Origin: Brevundimonas sp.
GTDB taxonomy: Bacteria; Pseudomonadota; Alphaproteobacteria; Caulobacterales; Caulobacteraceae
Assembly: GCA_003248965.1 (NCBI GenBank)
Contig: QFQU01000013.1
Coordinates: forward strand, 51,801 to 115,800
Length of the DNA: 64,000 nt
Direction: 5' to 3'
Shown: piece after piece, positions 1 to 8,703 of the stretch
Position numbering within the stretch: the first letter of the stretch is position 1
How the letters are laid out: the number at the start of each line of letters is the position of its first letter
Made by a program: the position numbers and the translations under genes
The notes under the pieces: generated by a model
What the model saw: the letters and a program-made list of their open reading frames with translations, nothing else
Told to the model about the DNA's origin: nothing
Database searches by the model: none

Positions 1-93
1 AGCATTGACGCCGTCGCCCAAGCGTCAGGATTTCGGACGGTTCTTCGCAAGCAGGACGGCGAATACATCAATACCGTTTTCCAGGCGGCCTAA
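1..93 (+). CDS. C-terminal end of an unidentified protein (5' truncated)
   Basis: An open frame runs in from the left edge and stops with TAA at 91-93, leaving 30 residues that end in NTVFQAA. The fragment is too short to assign to a family. It lies on the same strand as the RTX protease and is separated from it by 80 bases that hold the protease ribosome site. Whether it belongs to a secretion or sugar-modifying function cannot be decided from this window. Confidence 0.5.
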   Translation, partial: SIDAVAQASGFRTVLRKQDGEYINTVFQAA

Positions 94-173
94 AGTCGCG
101 AAAAGCTTTGTAGGCTTGCCAGGATGGCCATGCGCGCTAGGGTGTCGCAGCCACAGCCGCAGGGACCTCGACC

Positions 174-3100
174 ATGCCTAACATGCTCAATAGCCGAGCC
201 TTCAACACAGCGTTCAGCGGCGATGCGTTCGACAATCCCTCGGGCGAGGGTTTTGCGTCCACCGGAGGCTCGTCGATTTCCAGCGTCTATGTTTGCGGCT
301 GCTGCGGACTTCTTATTTCAGACGGCGTCAATGACGGCCATCAGGCCGCGATCACCAATATCGAGAGTCGAGGCGGTCTGTTTCCGAACGGCAAAATGTC
401 GCTCACCAACACGGACGCAGGCGTTCAGATCACCCGCGGCAATGCATCCTGGGTGACGGTTGGACAGCCTCTGGGCACCGCGGCGACCGTCAGCTTCGCC
501 TTCCGGGCGACAGCGCCGACGTCCATGCCCACCGACACGGCGGGATTCACACAATTCACCGCCGTGCAGATCGCCGCCACGCTTCTAGCACTGAGGGCGT
601 GGTCGGATGTGGCGAACATCACCTTCCAGCGCGTCGACGAGGGGTCTGGCTACTCGAACAACGCCTCGATCCTGTTCGGTAACTACGCCAGCGGGCAGAA
701 CGGCGCAGCCGCCTTCGCCTATGGCCCCGGCAATACGGCGGCCAGTTCCGTCTCCGGCGACGTATGGGTTAATTCGTCGCTAAGTTACAATAGTTCTCCG
801 ATAAATCTGGGGTATGGACAACAAGTCCTCACGCATGAAATCGGTCACGCCTTGGGACTGAAACACCCAGGAGACTACAACGCCAGCGAAGGGGTGACGA
901 TCACCTATCAGAACAGCGCCTCCTATTTCGAGGATTCTCGTCAGTATAGCCTGATGAGTTACTTCTCGGAAACCAACACAGGCGCCTCCTTCCTGGGTTC
1001 CTACGCGTCAGCGCCGTTGCTTGACGATATCTCGGCGATCCAGCGCCTCTACGGGGCCAACATGTCCACTCGGACCGGCGACACGGTCTATGGCTACAAC
1101 TCCAACACGGGCTTAGCCTGGTATGCACCTGGCGCGCTGGGCAGGATGATCTTCGCCGTCTGGGACGCCGGCGGAACCGACACCTTGGATTTTTCGGGCT
1201 TCTCCGGCTCGCAGACGATCGACCTGCGGCAAGGACATTTCTCAAGCGTCGTTGGCCTAGTCGGCAATGTCTCGATCGCCGTCGGCGCGGTTATCGAGAA
1301 CGCGATCGGAGGAACTGGCGACGATACGATTTTCGGCAATGCCGCCGACAACCTGATCACCGGCAACGGAGGAAACGACCAGATCGACGGAGGCCTCGGA
1401 ACAGACACGGTCGTCTTCTCGGGGCAGCGTAGCGATTACCAAATATCGTGGGACGGTCAGGTGGGAACCGTCTCGGTCAATGGCGGTGCGGTTACAACCG
1501 TTCGAAACGTCGAGTTCCTCCGCTTCGCCGATCAGACGGTTACGCTTGAGCCTAGTGGGCCCCTGACTGTCGTGGGGGACATCACGGACAACCTGATCAA
1601 TGGGACGACGTTCGGCGACAGCCTGGGCGGCGCCGGCGGCGCGGACATCCTGAACGGCTTCGGCGGCAACGATTACCTCAACGGCGGCTCCGGCAACGAC
1701 ACGCTGGATGGCGGAGACGGCGACGACACCCTGGTCGGCGGTTCCGGGGACGACGTCATGATCGGCGGCGCCGGATGGGACGTCGCCGACTACACGGAAA
1801 CGACGCTTGGCCTGAACGCCGATCTGGCCACCGGCGTCGTCCGGAGCGGATTCGATACCGACACTCTTTCCGGCGTCGAGCAAATCAACGGGACACGGGC
1901 GAACGATGTCATTCGCGGCGACGCGGGGGCGAACATCATTCGCGGCGGCGGCGGCGCGGACAGGCTTTACGGCGGCGACGGCGACGACCAGCTGTTCGCC
2001 GGGGAAGGCGGCAACGGGGAAGCGCCGGACATCTACAAGACACGTAGCGTCGCCAACGCTTCCATCGGCACAGCGATCAGCATCGACGACGGCTTCGACA
2101 CGCTGCGGAGAGAAGGCATCGCCGATGTCGTCATGCCCCACGCCACGGTCCTGGCCCAAACGCATGGCGGAATTGAATATTATGCTGTGACAGTTGGCGC
2201 TGGCGGCGTTCTGCTCGTCGATATCGACGATGCATCATTCGATTCGACAGTTCGCATATTCGATTCCAATGGCGTCGAAATCGCCCAGAACGACGACACG
2301 CCGTCGTCCAACGCGGAGGGCGCGTCACAGAATTCCTATCTGAGCATTCAGGTTCAGACGGCCGGAATCTATTATATTCAGGTCGGCCAGTTCGCCAGCA
2401 CGCTGCCAAATGGCGGCTTTACGACCTCTGGCGCTCCGGTCGGCAACCGATACACCATGCATGTTTCGGTCAGCACCCATACGGTTGCGAGCACCGCCTT
2501 CACCGGGAGCCTTCTGGACGGCGGCGCGGGCAACGACATCCTCAACGGCAGTACAGCGAATGACACGCTTCTCGGCGGGGATGGAGACGACCGCCTGTAC
2601 GGGGGCGGCGGCGACGACATTTTGGACGGCGGTGCGGGTCTGGACACGGCCGTCTATATCGGCGCTCGATCCGCCTACACGATTTCGACGGTGAACGGCG
2701 TCACGACCGTTCGTGGACCGGACGGTGAAGATCGGCTGACGAATGTGGAACGTCTGCAGTTCGACGATGCGATCGTTTCGATCGACGAAGGGGTCAGGGT
2801 GTCGGGTACGGCGGCCGATGACGCGCTGAACGGCACAGCAGGGAACGACATTCTCTCAGGCCTGGACGGAAACGACACGTTGAACGGTCTGGGGGGAGAC
2901 GACATCCTGTTTGGCGGTGCGGGCCGCGATCACCTGAACGGCGGAGCCGGAATCGATACGGCCTGGTATGAAAACACTGGCGGTGGCGTGCTGATCGTGG
3001 ATCTTCTCAATCCGTCGGAAAACACTGGAGAAGCCGCAGGCGACACCTATGACTCGATCGAACGCGTCGTGGGATCGACAGGCGACGATATAATTCGCGG

Positions 3101-4658
3101 GACCTTGTCCACTGACTACTTCGTCGGACGTGAAGGCAACGACATCTTCCTCGGCCGCGGCGGCGGCGATTGGTACGACGGCGGCGCGGGCATCGACACC
3201 GTCTGGTACGATGAGCAGGCCATCGTCGATCTCGTTTTGTCGTTCACGAACGGCGGCGCTGCGGCCGGCGACCACTACACTTCGATCGAACGCGTCGTGG
3301 GATCGAATTTCGACGACATCATGCGGGGCACCGGCGGTACTGACTATTTCGTTGGCCGAGGCGGCAACGACATCTTCCAGGGCCGAGGCGGCGGCGACTG
3401 GTTCGACGGCGGCGATGGCGTCGATACGGTCTGGTACGACACGGAAGTAACCGTCGATCTGATGGACTCCAGCAGCAACACCGGCGCGGCCGCAGGTGAT
3501 CGCTACCAATCCATCGAACGGATCGTGGGGTCGGAAATTGGCAACGACATTCTCAGAGGCACAGCTGGAACGGATTATTTTGTCGGCAGGGCGGGCCACG
3601 ACATCTTCCTCGGCCGCGGCGGCGGCGACTGGTACGACGGCGGCGAAGGCATAGACACCGTCTGGTATGATACGGCGGCAGTCGTGGATCTGGCCGGCTT
3701 GACCGAAAACGGCGGCGCGGCGATGGGGGATCACTACCTCTCCATCGAACGGGTAGTGGGATCGAATGAGGCGGACATCATCCGCGGCACCGACAACGCG
3801 GACTATATGGTAGGCCGCGACGGCGACGACATCTTCCTCGGCCGCGGCGGCGGCGACACCTTCGACGGCGGCGACGGCATCGATACGGTCTGGTACGACG
3901 TTGGCGTTGCCGGTGGGACCTTGCTGATCGACCTCATTAACTCGGGTCGCAACACGGGAGAGGCCGCAGGGGACACCTACACCTCGATAGAACGGGTCGT
4001 GTCGTCCAACAGCGCCGATTACGTGCTGGGGACGCAGAATCGCGATTACATTCTGGCGCGCGACGGCGACGACACGATCGAAGGCCGCGGCGGCGATGAC
4101 GTCATCGACGCTGGCGCCGGCGCCGATCGCATCGCAGGCGGGCTGGGCGCGGACATCTTGACGGGCGGGGAAGGGCGTGACGCCTTCGTCTATTTCGCCG
4201 CAGCCGAAGGGGGGGACCTGATAGCCGACTTCCATTCGGGCGAGGATGTGCTCGAGTTCCGTGGCTTCGGCCTGACGGGTGGCAATTGGTTCGTCAACGG
4301 AGTCACGGCGACCGGAAGCGGCCCGCAAATCCTGTGGGATGCCGCAACGGGCCGAGTCATGTGGGATCCGGACGGCGCGGGAGCCGCAGGAGCCGCGCTC
4401 ATCGCCACCTTGCAGGCAGGCGCGACGCTGAAATCGTCCGATATCGTGCGCGTCGATTCCACGTCTTCGGCAAAGGCCGAGGCCTTCGAACATATTCAAA
4501 CGTTGCCGGGGCCTTCGGACTTCTTCGACACAAGCCCCCAGATCCATCCGCTTCCGGAACAGAAAGTGTCCGACCTATTTTCCCTCGATAGCGATTTGAT
4601 CCACATCTCCCAACGCGATCTCTGGTTCTCGGTCGCCGATCACAACTGGATGATATAA
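174..4658 (+). CDS. Serralysin-type (M10) RTX metalloprotease, secreted
   Basis: A 1494-residue zinc metalloprotease of the serralysin/M10 group, expected to leave the cell by type I secretion. The zinc motif HEIGHALGLKHP lies at residues 221-232 and the Met-turn SLMSY near 260. After the catalytic domain come blocks of glycine/aspartate calcium-binding nonapeptides (GGxGxDxLxGG type) from about residue 380, a stretch resembling a bacterial pre-peptidase (PPC) beta domain at about 620-745, five long repeats at about 923-1296, and the usual M10 C-terminal region (FHSGEDVLEF). About 50 further residues follow, ending WFSVADHNWMI. There is no N-terminal signal peptide, as expected for type I export. 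The start is supported by AGGGA seven to eight bases upstream. A CGCCG cluster at residues 41-45 is odd, because serralysins are usually cysteine-free. No type I transporter genes are in the window. The family call is firm; the substrate is unknown. Confidence 0.93.
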   Translation: MPNMLNSRAFNTAFSGDAFDNPSGEGFASTGGSSISSVYVCGCCGLLISDGVNDGHQAAITNIESRGGLFPNGKMSLTNTDAGVQITRGNASWVTVGQPLGTAATVSFAFRATAPTSMPTDTAGFTQFTAVQIAATLLALRAWSDVANITFQRVDEGSGYSNNASILFGNYASGQNGAAAFAYGPGNTAASSVSGDVWVNSSLSYNSSPINLGYGQQVLTHEIGHALGLKHPGDYNASEGVTITYQNSASYFEDSRQYSLMSYFSETNTGASFLGSYASAPLLDDISAIQRLYGANMSTRTGDTVYGYNSNTGLAWYAPGALGRMIFAVWDAGGTDTLDFSGFSGSQTIDLRQGHFSSVVGLVGNVSIAVGAVIENAIGGTGDDTIFGNAADNLITGNGGNDQIDGGLGTDTVVFSGQRSDYQISWDGQVGTVSVNGGAVTTVRNVEFLRFADQTVTLEPSGPLTVVGDITDNLINGTTFGDSLGGAGGADILNGFGGNDYLNGGSGNDTLDGGDGDDTLVGGSGDDVMIGGAGWDVADYTETTLGLNADLATGVVRSGFDTDTLSGVEQINGTRANDVIRGDAGANIIRGGGGADRLYGGDGDDQLFAGEGGNGEAPDIYKTRSVANASIGTAISIDDGFDTLRREGIADVVMPHATVLAQTHGGIEYYAVTVGAGGVLLVDIDDASFDSTVRIFDSNGVEIAQNDDTPSSNAEGASQNSYLSIQVQTAGIYYIQVGQFASTLPNGGFTTSGAPVGNRYTMHVSVSTHTVASTAFTGSLLDGGAGNDILNGSTANDTLLGGDGDDRLYGGGGDDILDGGAGLDTAVYIGARSAYTISTVNGVTTVRGPDGEDRLTNVERLQFDDAIVSIDEGVRVSGTAADDALNGTAGNDILSGLDGNDTLNGLGGDDILFGGAGRDHLNGGAGIDTAWYENTGGGVLIVDLLNPSENTGEAAGDTYDSIERVVGSTGDDIIRGTLSTDYFVGREGNDIFLGRGGGDWYDGGAGIDTVWYDEQAIVDLVLSFTNGGAAAGDHYTSIERVVGSNFDDIMRGTGGTDYFVGRGGNDIFQGRGGGDWFDGGDGVDTVWYDTEVTVDLMDSSSNTGAAAGDRYQSIERIVGSEIGNDILRGTAGTDYFVGRAGHDIFLGRGGGDWYDGGEGIDTVWYDTAAVVDLAGLTENGGAAMGDHYLSIERVVGSNEADIIRGTDNADYMVGRDGDDIFLGRGGGDTFDGGDGIDTVWYDVGVAGGTLLIDLINSGRNTGEAAGDTYTSIERVVSSNSADYVLGTQNRDYILARDGDDTIEGRGGDDVIDAGAGADRIAGGLGADILTGGEGRDAFVYFAAAEGGDLIADFHSGEDVLEFRGFGLTGGNWFVNGVTATGSGPQILWDAATGRVMWDPDGAGAAGAALIATLQAGATLKSSDIVRVDSTSSAKAEAFEHIQTLPGPSDFFDTSPQIHPLPEQKVSDLFSLDSDLIHISQRDLWFSVADHNWMI
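2940..4080 (+). repeat. Five tandem ~76-residue repeats in the RTX protease
   Basis: Five copies of a unit of about 225-240 bases follow each other. Each has the order GGxGIDTVWYD, a short beta-like stretch (xVDLxxxxxNxGxAAGD), a YxSIERVVGS motif, and RTX-like segments such as GRGGGDWYDGG. The tryptophan of the DTVWYD motif recurs near 2965, 3206, 3432, 3662 and 3891. The copies are similar but not identical in DNA, so they are diverged internal duplications rather than fresh slippage. They probably form extended calcium-loaded beta-roll units. Confidence 0.85.
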
Positions 4659-4706
4659 AGCCCGTCTCCCTTCGCATGTTTCATGTTGCGGAAACGGAGA
4701 GGCTGC

Positions 4707-5984
4707 ATGGCTCGGGCTTGCATAGACGGCTGGAATCTTTCACTCGCGAAGGGTTCCGGCATCGCCACATATGCGCGAAATTTGGCGACAGCCCTGTCCC
4801 AGAATGGTGTGGAAATCGAAATTCTTCACGGCCCCGCCGGCCCGCAGACATCGAATCCGCTGCTGAAGGAAATCAGCCTTAGTGACGCACGTAAGACCGC
4901 GCGCAAGGCGGGCCTGACCCGCGCCGCCTCCACGATCCTGTCTCGTTTCGGACGCACCGCGCGGTCCGTGGAAGAAAGCGGACTCATCGTCGGCAGGGAC
5001 GACATGCCACCGGCCCAGAGACATTGGGCGGCCTGTGACATCTTCTCGACCGCGAACCGGGCGCATACGCTTTATGGAACCTTCACGCCGCTGACCTTTG
5101 AGACGTCGTCCGACGGACGACGCGGGCCACATGCCATGCATTGGACCACGCCACTTCCGATCTATGCCCGTCGCTCCGCGAACATCTACACCGTACATGA
5201 TATCATCCCTCTGAAGCTTCCCCATTCAACGCTTGATCACAAACAGCGTTATTACGAACTGATGAAATCGATCGTGCAACGCGCTGACCTCTTGCTTTCC
5301 GTTTCTGAAACCACGCGCACTGATCTGATCCAGCTTCTCGGCGCGGATGAAAATCGGGTCATCACGACTTATCAGGCGATAGCGACGCCTGAACGGCAGA
5401 GCTCGGACGACGACGTCGCCAATGATTTGCAAACGCTTCATGGCCTAGGCTTCAAGGATTATTTCCTTTTCTTCGGCGCCGTAGAGCCCAAAAAGAATGT
5501 ATCAAGATTGATCCAGGCCTATTTGCAGAGTCGGGTCTCCACGCCGCTGGTGATCGTCGCCGGTCGAGATTGGCTGGCACAGGAAGATCTCGCTCTTCTC
5601 GCGCATGCGTCTGCGAGCGACAGCGGAGTCAGGCGTTTCGACTATCTTCCAGCGCCGCTTTTGAAGAATCTTATCCAGGGCGCCAAGGCGACGCTGTTTC
5701 CTTCTCTCTATGAGGGGTTCGGATTGCCCATTCTCGAGTCTATGACGGCCGGAACGGCGGTTATGACATCCAACGTATCGGCGACGGCGGAAATCGCGGG
5801 CGATGCGGCACTCATCGTCGACCCCCGCAGTCTGGATGATATGCGGACCGCCATTATCGCATTGGACACGGACGATGATTTGCGAAAATCGCTGGAGACC
5901 GCCGGTCGCTTACGCGCCGGCACCTTCTCGATCGATGCCTATAAACAACGCCTAAAGGGTGCCTATGGCGCGCTTGGACTCTGA
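4707..5984 (+). CDS. Glycosyltransferase family 4 (GT-B fold)
   Basis: A 425-residue glycosyltransferase of the GT4/Glycos_transf_1 type, likely adding a sugar from a nucleotide donor to the surface polysaccharide at the cytoplasmic side of the inner membrane. The C-terminal donor-binding domain carries the E-x7-E motif in LYEGFGLPILES near residues 336-346, preceded by FFGAVEPKKN, the start of the second Rossmann domain. The frame is open from an ATG at 4683, but the ATG at 4707 has GGAGAG five bases upstream and gives the usual opening MARACIDGWNLSLAKGSG, so it is chosen. The stop codon directly abuts the ATG of the next gene, implying translational coupling. Donor and acceptor are unknown. 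Confidence 0.85.
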   Translation: MARACIDGWNLSLAKGSGIATYARNLATALSQNGVEIEILHGPAGPQTSNPLLKEISLSDARKTARKAGLTRAASTILSRFGRTARSVEESGLIVGRDDMPPAQRHWAACDIFSTANRAHTLYGTFTPLTFETSSDGRRGPHAMHWTTPLPIYARRSANIYTVHDIIPLKLPHSTLDHKQRYYELMKSIVQRADLLLSVSETTRTDLIQLLGADENRVITTYQAIATPERQSSDDDVANDLQTLHGLGFKDYFLFFGAVEPKKNVSRLIQAYLQSRVSTPLVIVAGRDWLAQEDLALLAHASASDSGVRRFDYLPAPLLKNLIQGAKATLFPSLYEGFGLPILESMTAGTAVMTSNVSATAEIAGDAALIVDPRSLDDMRTAIIALDTDDDLRKSLETAGRLRAGTFSIDAYKQRLKGAYGALGL

Positions 5985-6791
5985 ATGACACTCGAAAAAC
6001 AGCCTGCTTTCCAAGCATCCATCGGTATCCTTGTAACACCAGGCGAAAATAGTGACCAATGGCTGGAGAAAGCACACGCCTTTCGAGCGCGGCACGCCGA
6101 AAGCGCCGTGCATGTGAGCATGTCCGTGGACGAGGCCCTAACGCTCCAGGCCAATGAATGGCTGATCGTCCTCTCGACTCCATCATCGTTATCGGCCGAG
6201 TTCAGCGTTAATCAGGCGCGAGATCTTTCGCGGTTGTTCTCTCATGCGCTGGAGACAGGCGGCAGGTGCGGATTTGCGGGCTCGTGTTCCGGTGACGAGG
6301 CCATGAGCGCCGTCGTGGAGACTTTCACACGAGAGGTCGTCGAACCTGCGCTGGTAGCGGGAACCTGGCCCCAGGAACTTCTGCTGTTTGGCCGTCAAGG
6401 CGGCTCGACTGATATTTCCTTCGCCATGATGCATGTCAATGAGAGTCGCCTGGTCGCCGGCGCTCCGCCATTGACGTTCGACATGACGGGCCGTCCTGAT
6501 GTCCTGATCTGGGGACCTCACATGACTTTGCCGTCGGGAGAGTGGCGCTTGAGTGTGGGATTCGAGATAGACAAAACCGCCTCGACTCAAATCCTGAGGT
6601 TCGAGTGGGGGAGCCTCGAAGCATACGAACGCCATGATATCGCGTTGGACAGAGCGGGGCTCTACGACATCATCCTGGATACCCATTGGGAAAGAGAAGC
6701 CGTCGCCGAATTCCGGATTTCGGCAGCCCACGCAGTGTTCGCCGGCACGATTCGCATATTGTCGGTGGCGATCGGACGCACGTCCGGTTAG
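5985..6791 (+). CDS. Hypothetical protein coupled to a glycosyltransferase
   Basis: A 268-residue protein that I do not recognise. It starts at the base after the stop of the upstream glycosyltransferase, so the two are almost certainly co-translated. It has no signal peptide and no transmembrane segment. The first 130 residues look alpha/beta (ASIGILVTPGE; a long helix around QARDLSRLFSHALE). The last 130 are rich in beta strands with aromatic residues (LPSGEWRLSVGFEID), as in small sugar-binding beta-sandwich domains. That resemblance is only by eye. It ends 7 bases from the convergent KpsT-like gene. Context suggests a role in building or modifying the surface polysaccharide. Confidence 0.7.
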   Translation: MTLEKQPAFQASIGILVTPGENSDQWLEKAHAFRARHAESAVHVSMSVDEALTLQANEWLIVLSTPSSLSAEFSVNQARDLSRLFSHALETGGRCGFAGSCSGDEAMSAVVETFTREVVEPALVAGTWPQELLLFGRQGGSTDISFAMMHVNESRLVAGAPPLTFDMTGRPDVLIWGPHMTLPSGEWRLSVGFEIDKTASTQILRFEWGSLEAYERHDIALDRAGLYDIILDTHWEREAVAEFRISAAHAVFAGTIRILSVAIGRTSG

Positions 6792-6798
6792 CCGGGCG

Positions 6799-7509
6799 TC
6801 AAACCGCCCTCAGCCAAGTATAGACGTCAATCGCCTCTGCCACATCATCGAAGAGCTTTGCTTGCCCGTTTTCGATGATGAGCGCGCGAGAGCAGACGTT
6901 CGCGACCGAGGCCATGTCGTGTGACGCCATGACGAACGCTCGGTCCGCGCGGCGCGTGAAAAGTTCATCCGCGCATTTGGCTGCGAAACGCGCGTCCCCC
7001 ACAGCCATCAGTTCGTCAATCAAATAGCAGTCAAAATCGATCGCCAGGGACAAACCGAAGGCGAGTCGAGCCCGCATGCCTGACGAATAGTGCTTCACAG
7101 GCTGCTTGAGCGCCAATCCTAGTTCCGCGAAATTCTCCACGCGATCCAGAACCGTGTCGTAGTCGCCATTATAGATGCGCGCGAGGAAGCGGATATTGTC
7201 GAGGCCGCTGAGGCTGCCTTGAAATCCTCCGCCGAAGCCGATCGGCCACGACGGCCGAACGCACCAGTCCACCTTCCCTTCGGACATCGGCAAAACGCCG
7301 CCGAGTATCTTGATCAGGGTCGATTTGCCCTGCCCATTGCGCCCCAAGACGGCGAGCCGTTCGCCCCTCTGAAGATGCAGATTCAAATCCCGAAATATCC
7401 ATCGTCCGCTTCCGGACCGATTCTCGACGAAAACCTTGCCGAGCGACTGCACATCGAGCGCGACGGATTGCGAGCGCGCCACAGAGCTTTGGATGCCGAT
7501 CGCCGTCAT
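6799..7509 (-). CDS. ABC transporter ATPase, polysaccharide export (KpsT/Wzt-like)
   Basis: A 236-residue ATPase that would power export of a lipid-linked polysaccharide across the inner membrane with the permease at 8704-9486. Walker A is GRNGQGKST (residues 56-64), the signature is YSSGM (141-145), Walker B is CYLIDE (161-166), and the H-loop is in MASHDM. Length and ending match the short KpsT type: the C-terminal carbohydrate-binding domain of O-antigen Wzt proteins is absent. The start codon overlaps the end of the KpsE-like gene by four bases. It is the last gene of the eight-gene operon. Confidence 0.9.
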   Translation of the reverse strand: MTAIGIQSSVARSQSVALDVQSLGKVFVENRSGSGRWIFRDLNLHLQRGERLAVLGRNGQGKSTLIKILGGVLPMSEGKVDWCVRPSWPIGFGGGFQGSLSGLDNIRFLARIYNGDYDTVLDRVENFAELGLALKQPVKHYSSGMRARLAFGLSLAIDFDCYLIDELMAVGDARFAAKCADELFTRRADRAFVMASHDMASVANVCSRALIIENGQAKLFDDVAEAIDVYTWLRAV

Positions 7510-8675
7510 CCTTGACTATGTTCTCTGAGGCCCGCGACGACGAGATAGGCTGTGGCGTATAGGACTAGGAGGCTCAGGAAAACTGTCAAAATGGCAAGGA
7601 GCCGCTTCGGCTGGCTGGCGTCGGTCGGAAGGTTGGGGCGCACGACGCGTTCCAGATACAGACGTTGGCTGCGCGCATCCGACTCCGAACGATCCAGTAA
7701 GGCTCGCGCCGACGCCAGGGCCTTGTCGGCGTACTCGCGGTCCAGCGCAAGGGCTTCATAGGTTTCAAGCTTGGGCGCCAAGGAATCGGCGGTGCCGGCC
7801 ATCTTGCTCTGTTCGGCAGCAATCTGCCGTTCGAATGCGGCGATACGACTGTCCAGCGCCGTTAATTGAGGGCTCTGCGGTGCTTCGGAGGCCAATTGGG
7901 ATCGCTCGGCGCGCAAATTCGCCACGGTCCCGCGAAGATTGCCAATCAGCTGCAGATTTTCGACAGCCGCCTTGGACGGGTCCAAAAGCCCCTCCCTGTT
8001 TCTGAAAGTCGTCAAACGTACCTGTGCCGCTGTCAACCGCGCCTCGGCGTCAGCGACGTTACGTCGCGCATCCGCCACGGCACCCTGATCCGCTCTGGTG
8101 TTGAGCTGGTTGACGAGGCGTTCGCCGCCATCCAGCAAAGCATCCGCCAGCGTTTGCGCATCTTGGGGCCTGAACGCCCTGACCCGTAGTGTGCTGAGGC
8201 CGGTAGAGGAGTCGTAACCTACCGTCACAAACCGCCGAAACCCATCGTGCAGGCCATCGGGCGATTCACTTTCCCAAGGCCGAGGATAACGCGACAGGGC
8301 GTCCACGCCCGGCCGGCCGAGCATGGCTCGTACATCCAGCTTTCCGCGCAGATCGTCCAGTGCATTGCGTGATCGGATATATTCGTGGACGGCGTAGGCG
8401 TCCGTTTGATTGGAGGACAGGCCGACCCCCTGAAGCGCCACGCCCAGGCTGGACGGCTGCTCCTGGGTCTTGGATCTGACGACGAAACGTGCCTCCGACG
8501 TATATTGCGGAGAGGCCACAAGCAGGTAGTAGATCGCCACTAGGATCGTCGGCGCGATTACGACGAGAAGAAAGGACAGGGGCGTCCTCCCCAGCGTTCT
8601 TCGCCAGCGCGGCGTGGTGTCCGACGAAGCAGCGAAGTCGCCGGGGCCGTGATATTTCAGGATTGGCTTGTTCAT
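7506..8675 (-). CDS. KpsE/Wzz-like polysaccharide export inner-membrane protein
   Basis: A 389-residue polysaccharide co-polymerase-type protein. One transmembrane helix lies near the N terminus (about residues 33-54, LSFLLVVIAPTILVAIYYLL) and one near the C terminus (about 357-382). The periplasmic part between them contains long predicted coiled coils (ADARRNVADAEARLTAAQ; LDSRIAAFERQIAAEQSK). This is the KpsE/Wzz topology seen with ABC-dependent capsule exporters, where the protein links the inner-membrane transporter to the outer-membrane channel. No KpsD/Wza channel gene is present in the window. It sits between the permease (28-base gap) and the ATPase (4-base overlap). Confidence 0.88.
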   Translation of the reverse strand: MNKPILKYHGPGDFAASSDTTPRWRRTLGRTPLSFLLVVIAPTILVAIYYLLVASPQYTSEARFVVRSKTQEQPSSLGVALQGVGLSSNQTDAYAVHEYIRSRNALDDLRGKLDVRAMLGRPGVDALSRYPRPWESESPDGLHDGFRRFVTVGYDSSTGLSTLRVRAFRPQDAQTLADALLDGGERLVNQLNTRADQGAVADARRNVADAEARLTAAQVRLTTFRNREGLLDPSKAAVENLQLIGNLRGTVANLRAERSQLASEAPQSPQLTALDSRIAAFERQIAAEQSKMAGTADSLAPKLETYEALALDREYADKALASARALLDRSESDARSQRLYLERVVRPNLPTDASQPKRLLAILTVFLSLLVLYATAYLVVAGLREHSQG

Positions 8676-8703
8676 TTCGATTTCCAGAAACGGTCGCGCC
8701 GCC

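Noticed and set aside
2940..4080. Regular repeats considered as a CRISPR array
   Set aside because: Units are about 230 bases, diverged, and encode a continuous protein.
2856..4547. A 563-residue minus-strand frame opposite the RTX repeats
   Set aside because: The repeats of the sense gene impose an open antisense frame; its valine/alanine-rich repeats mirror the sense codons.
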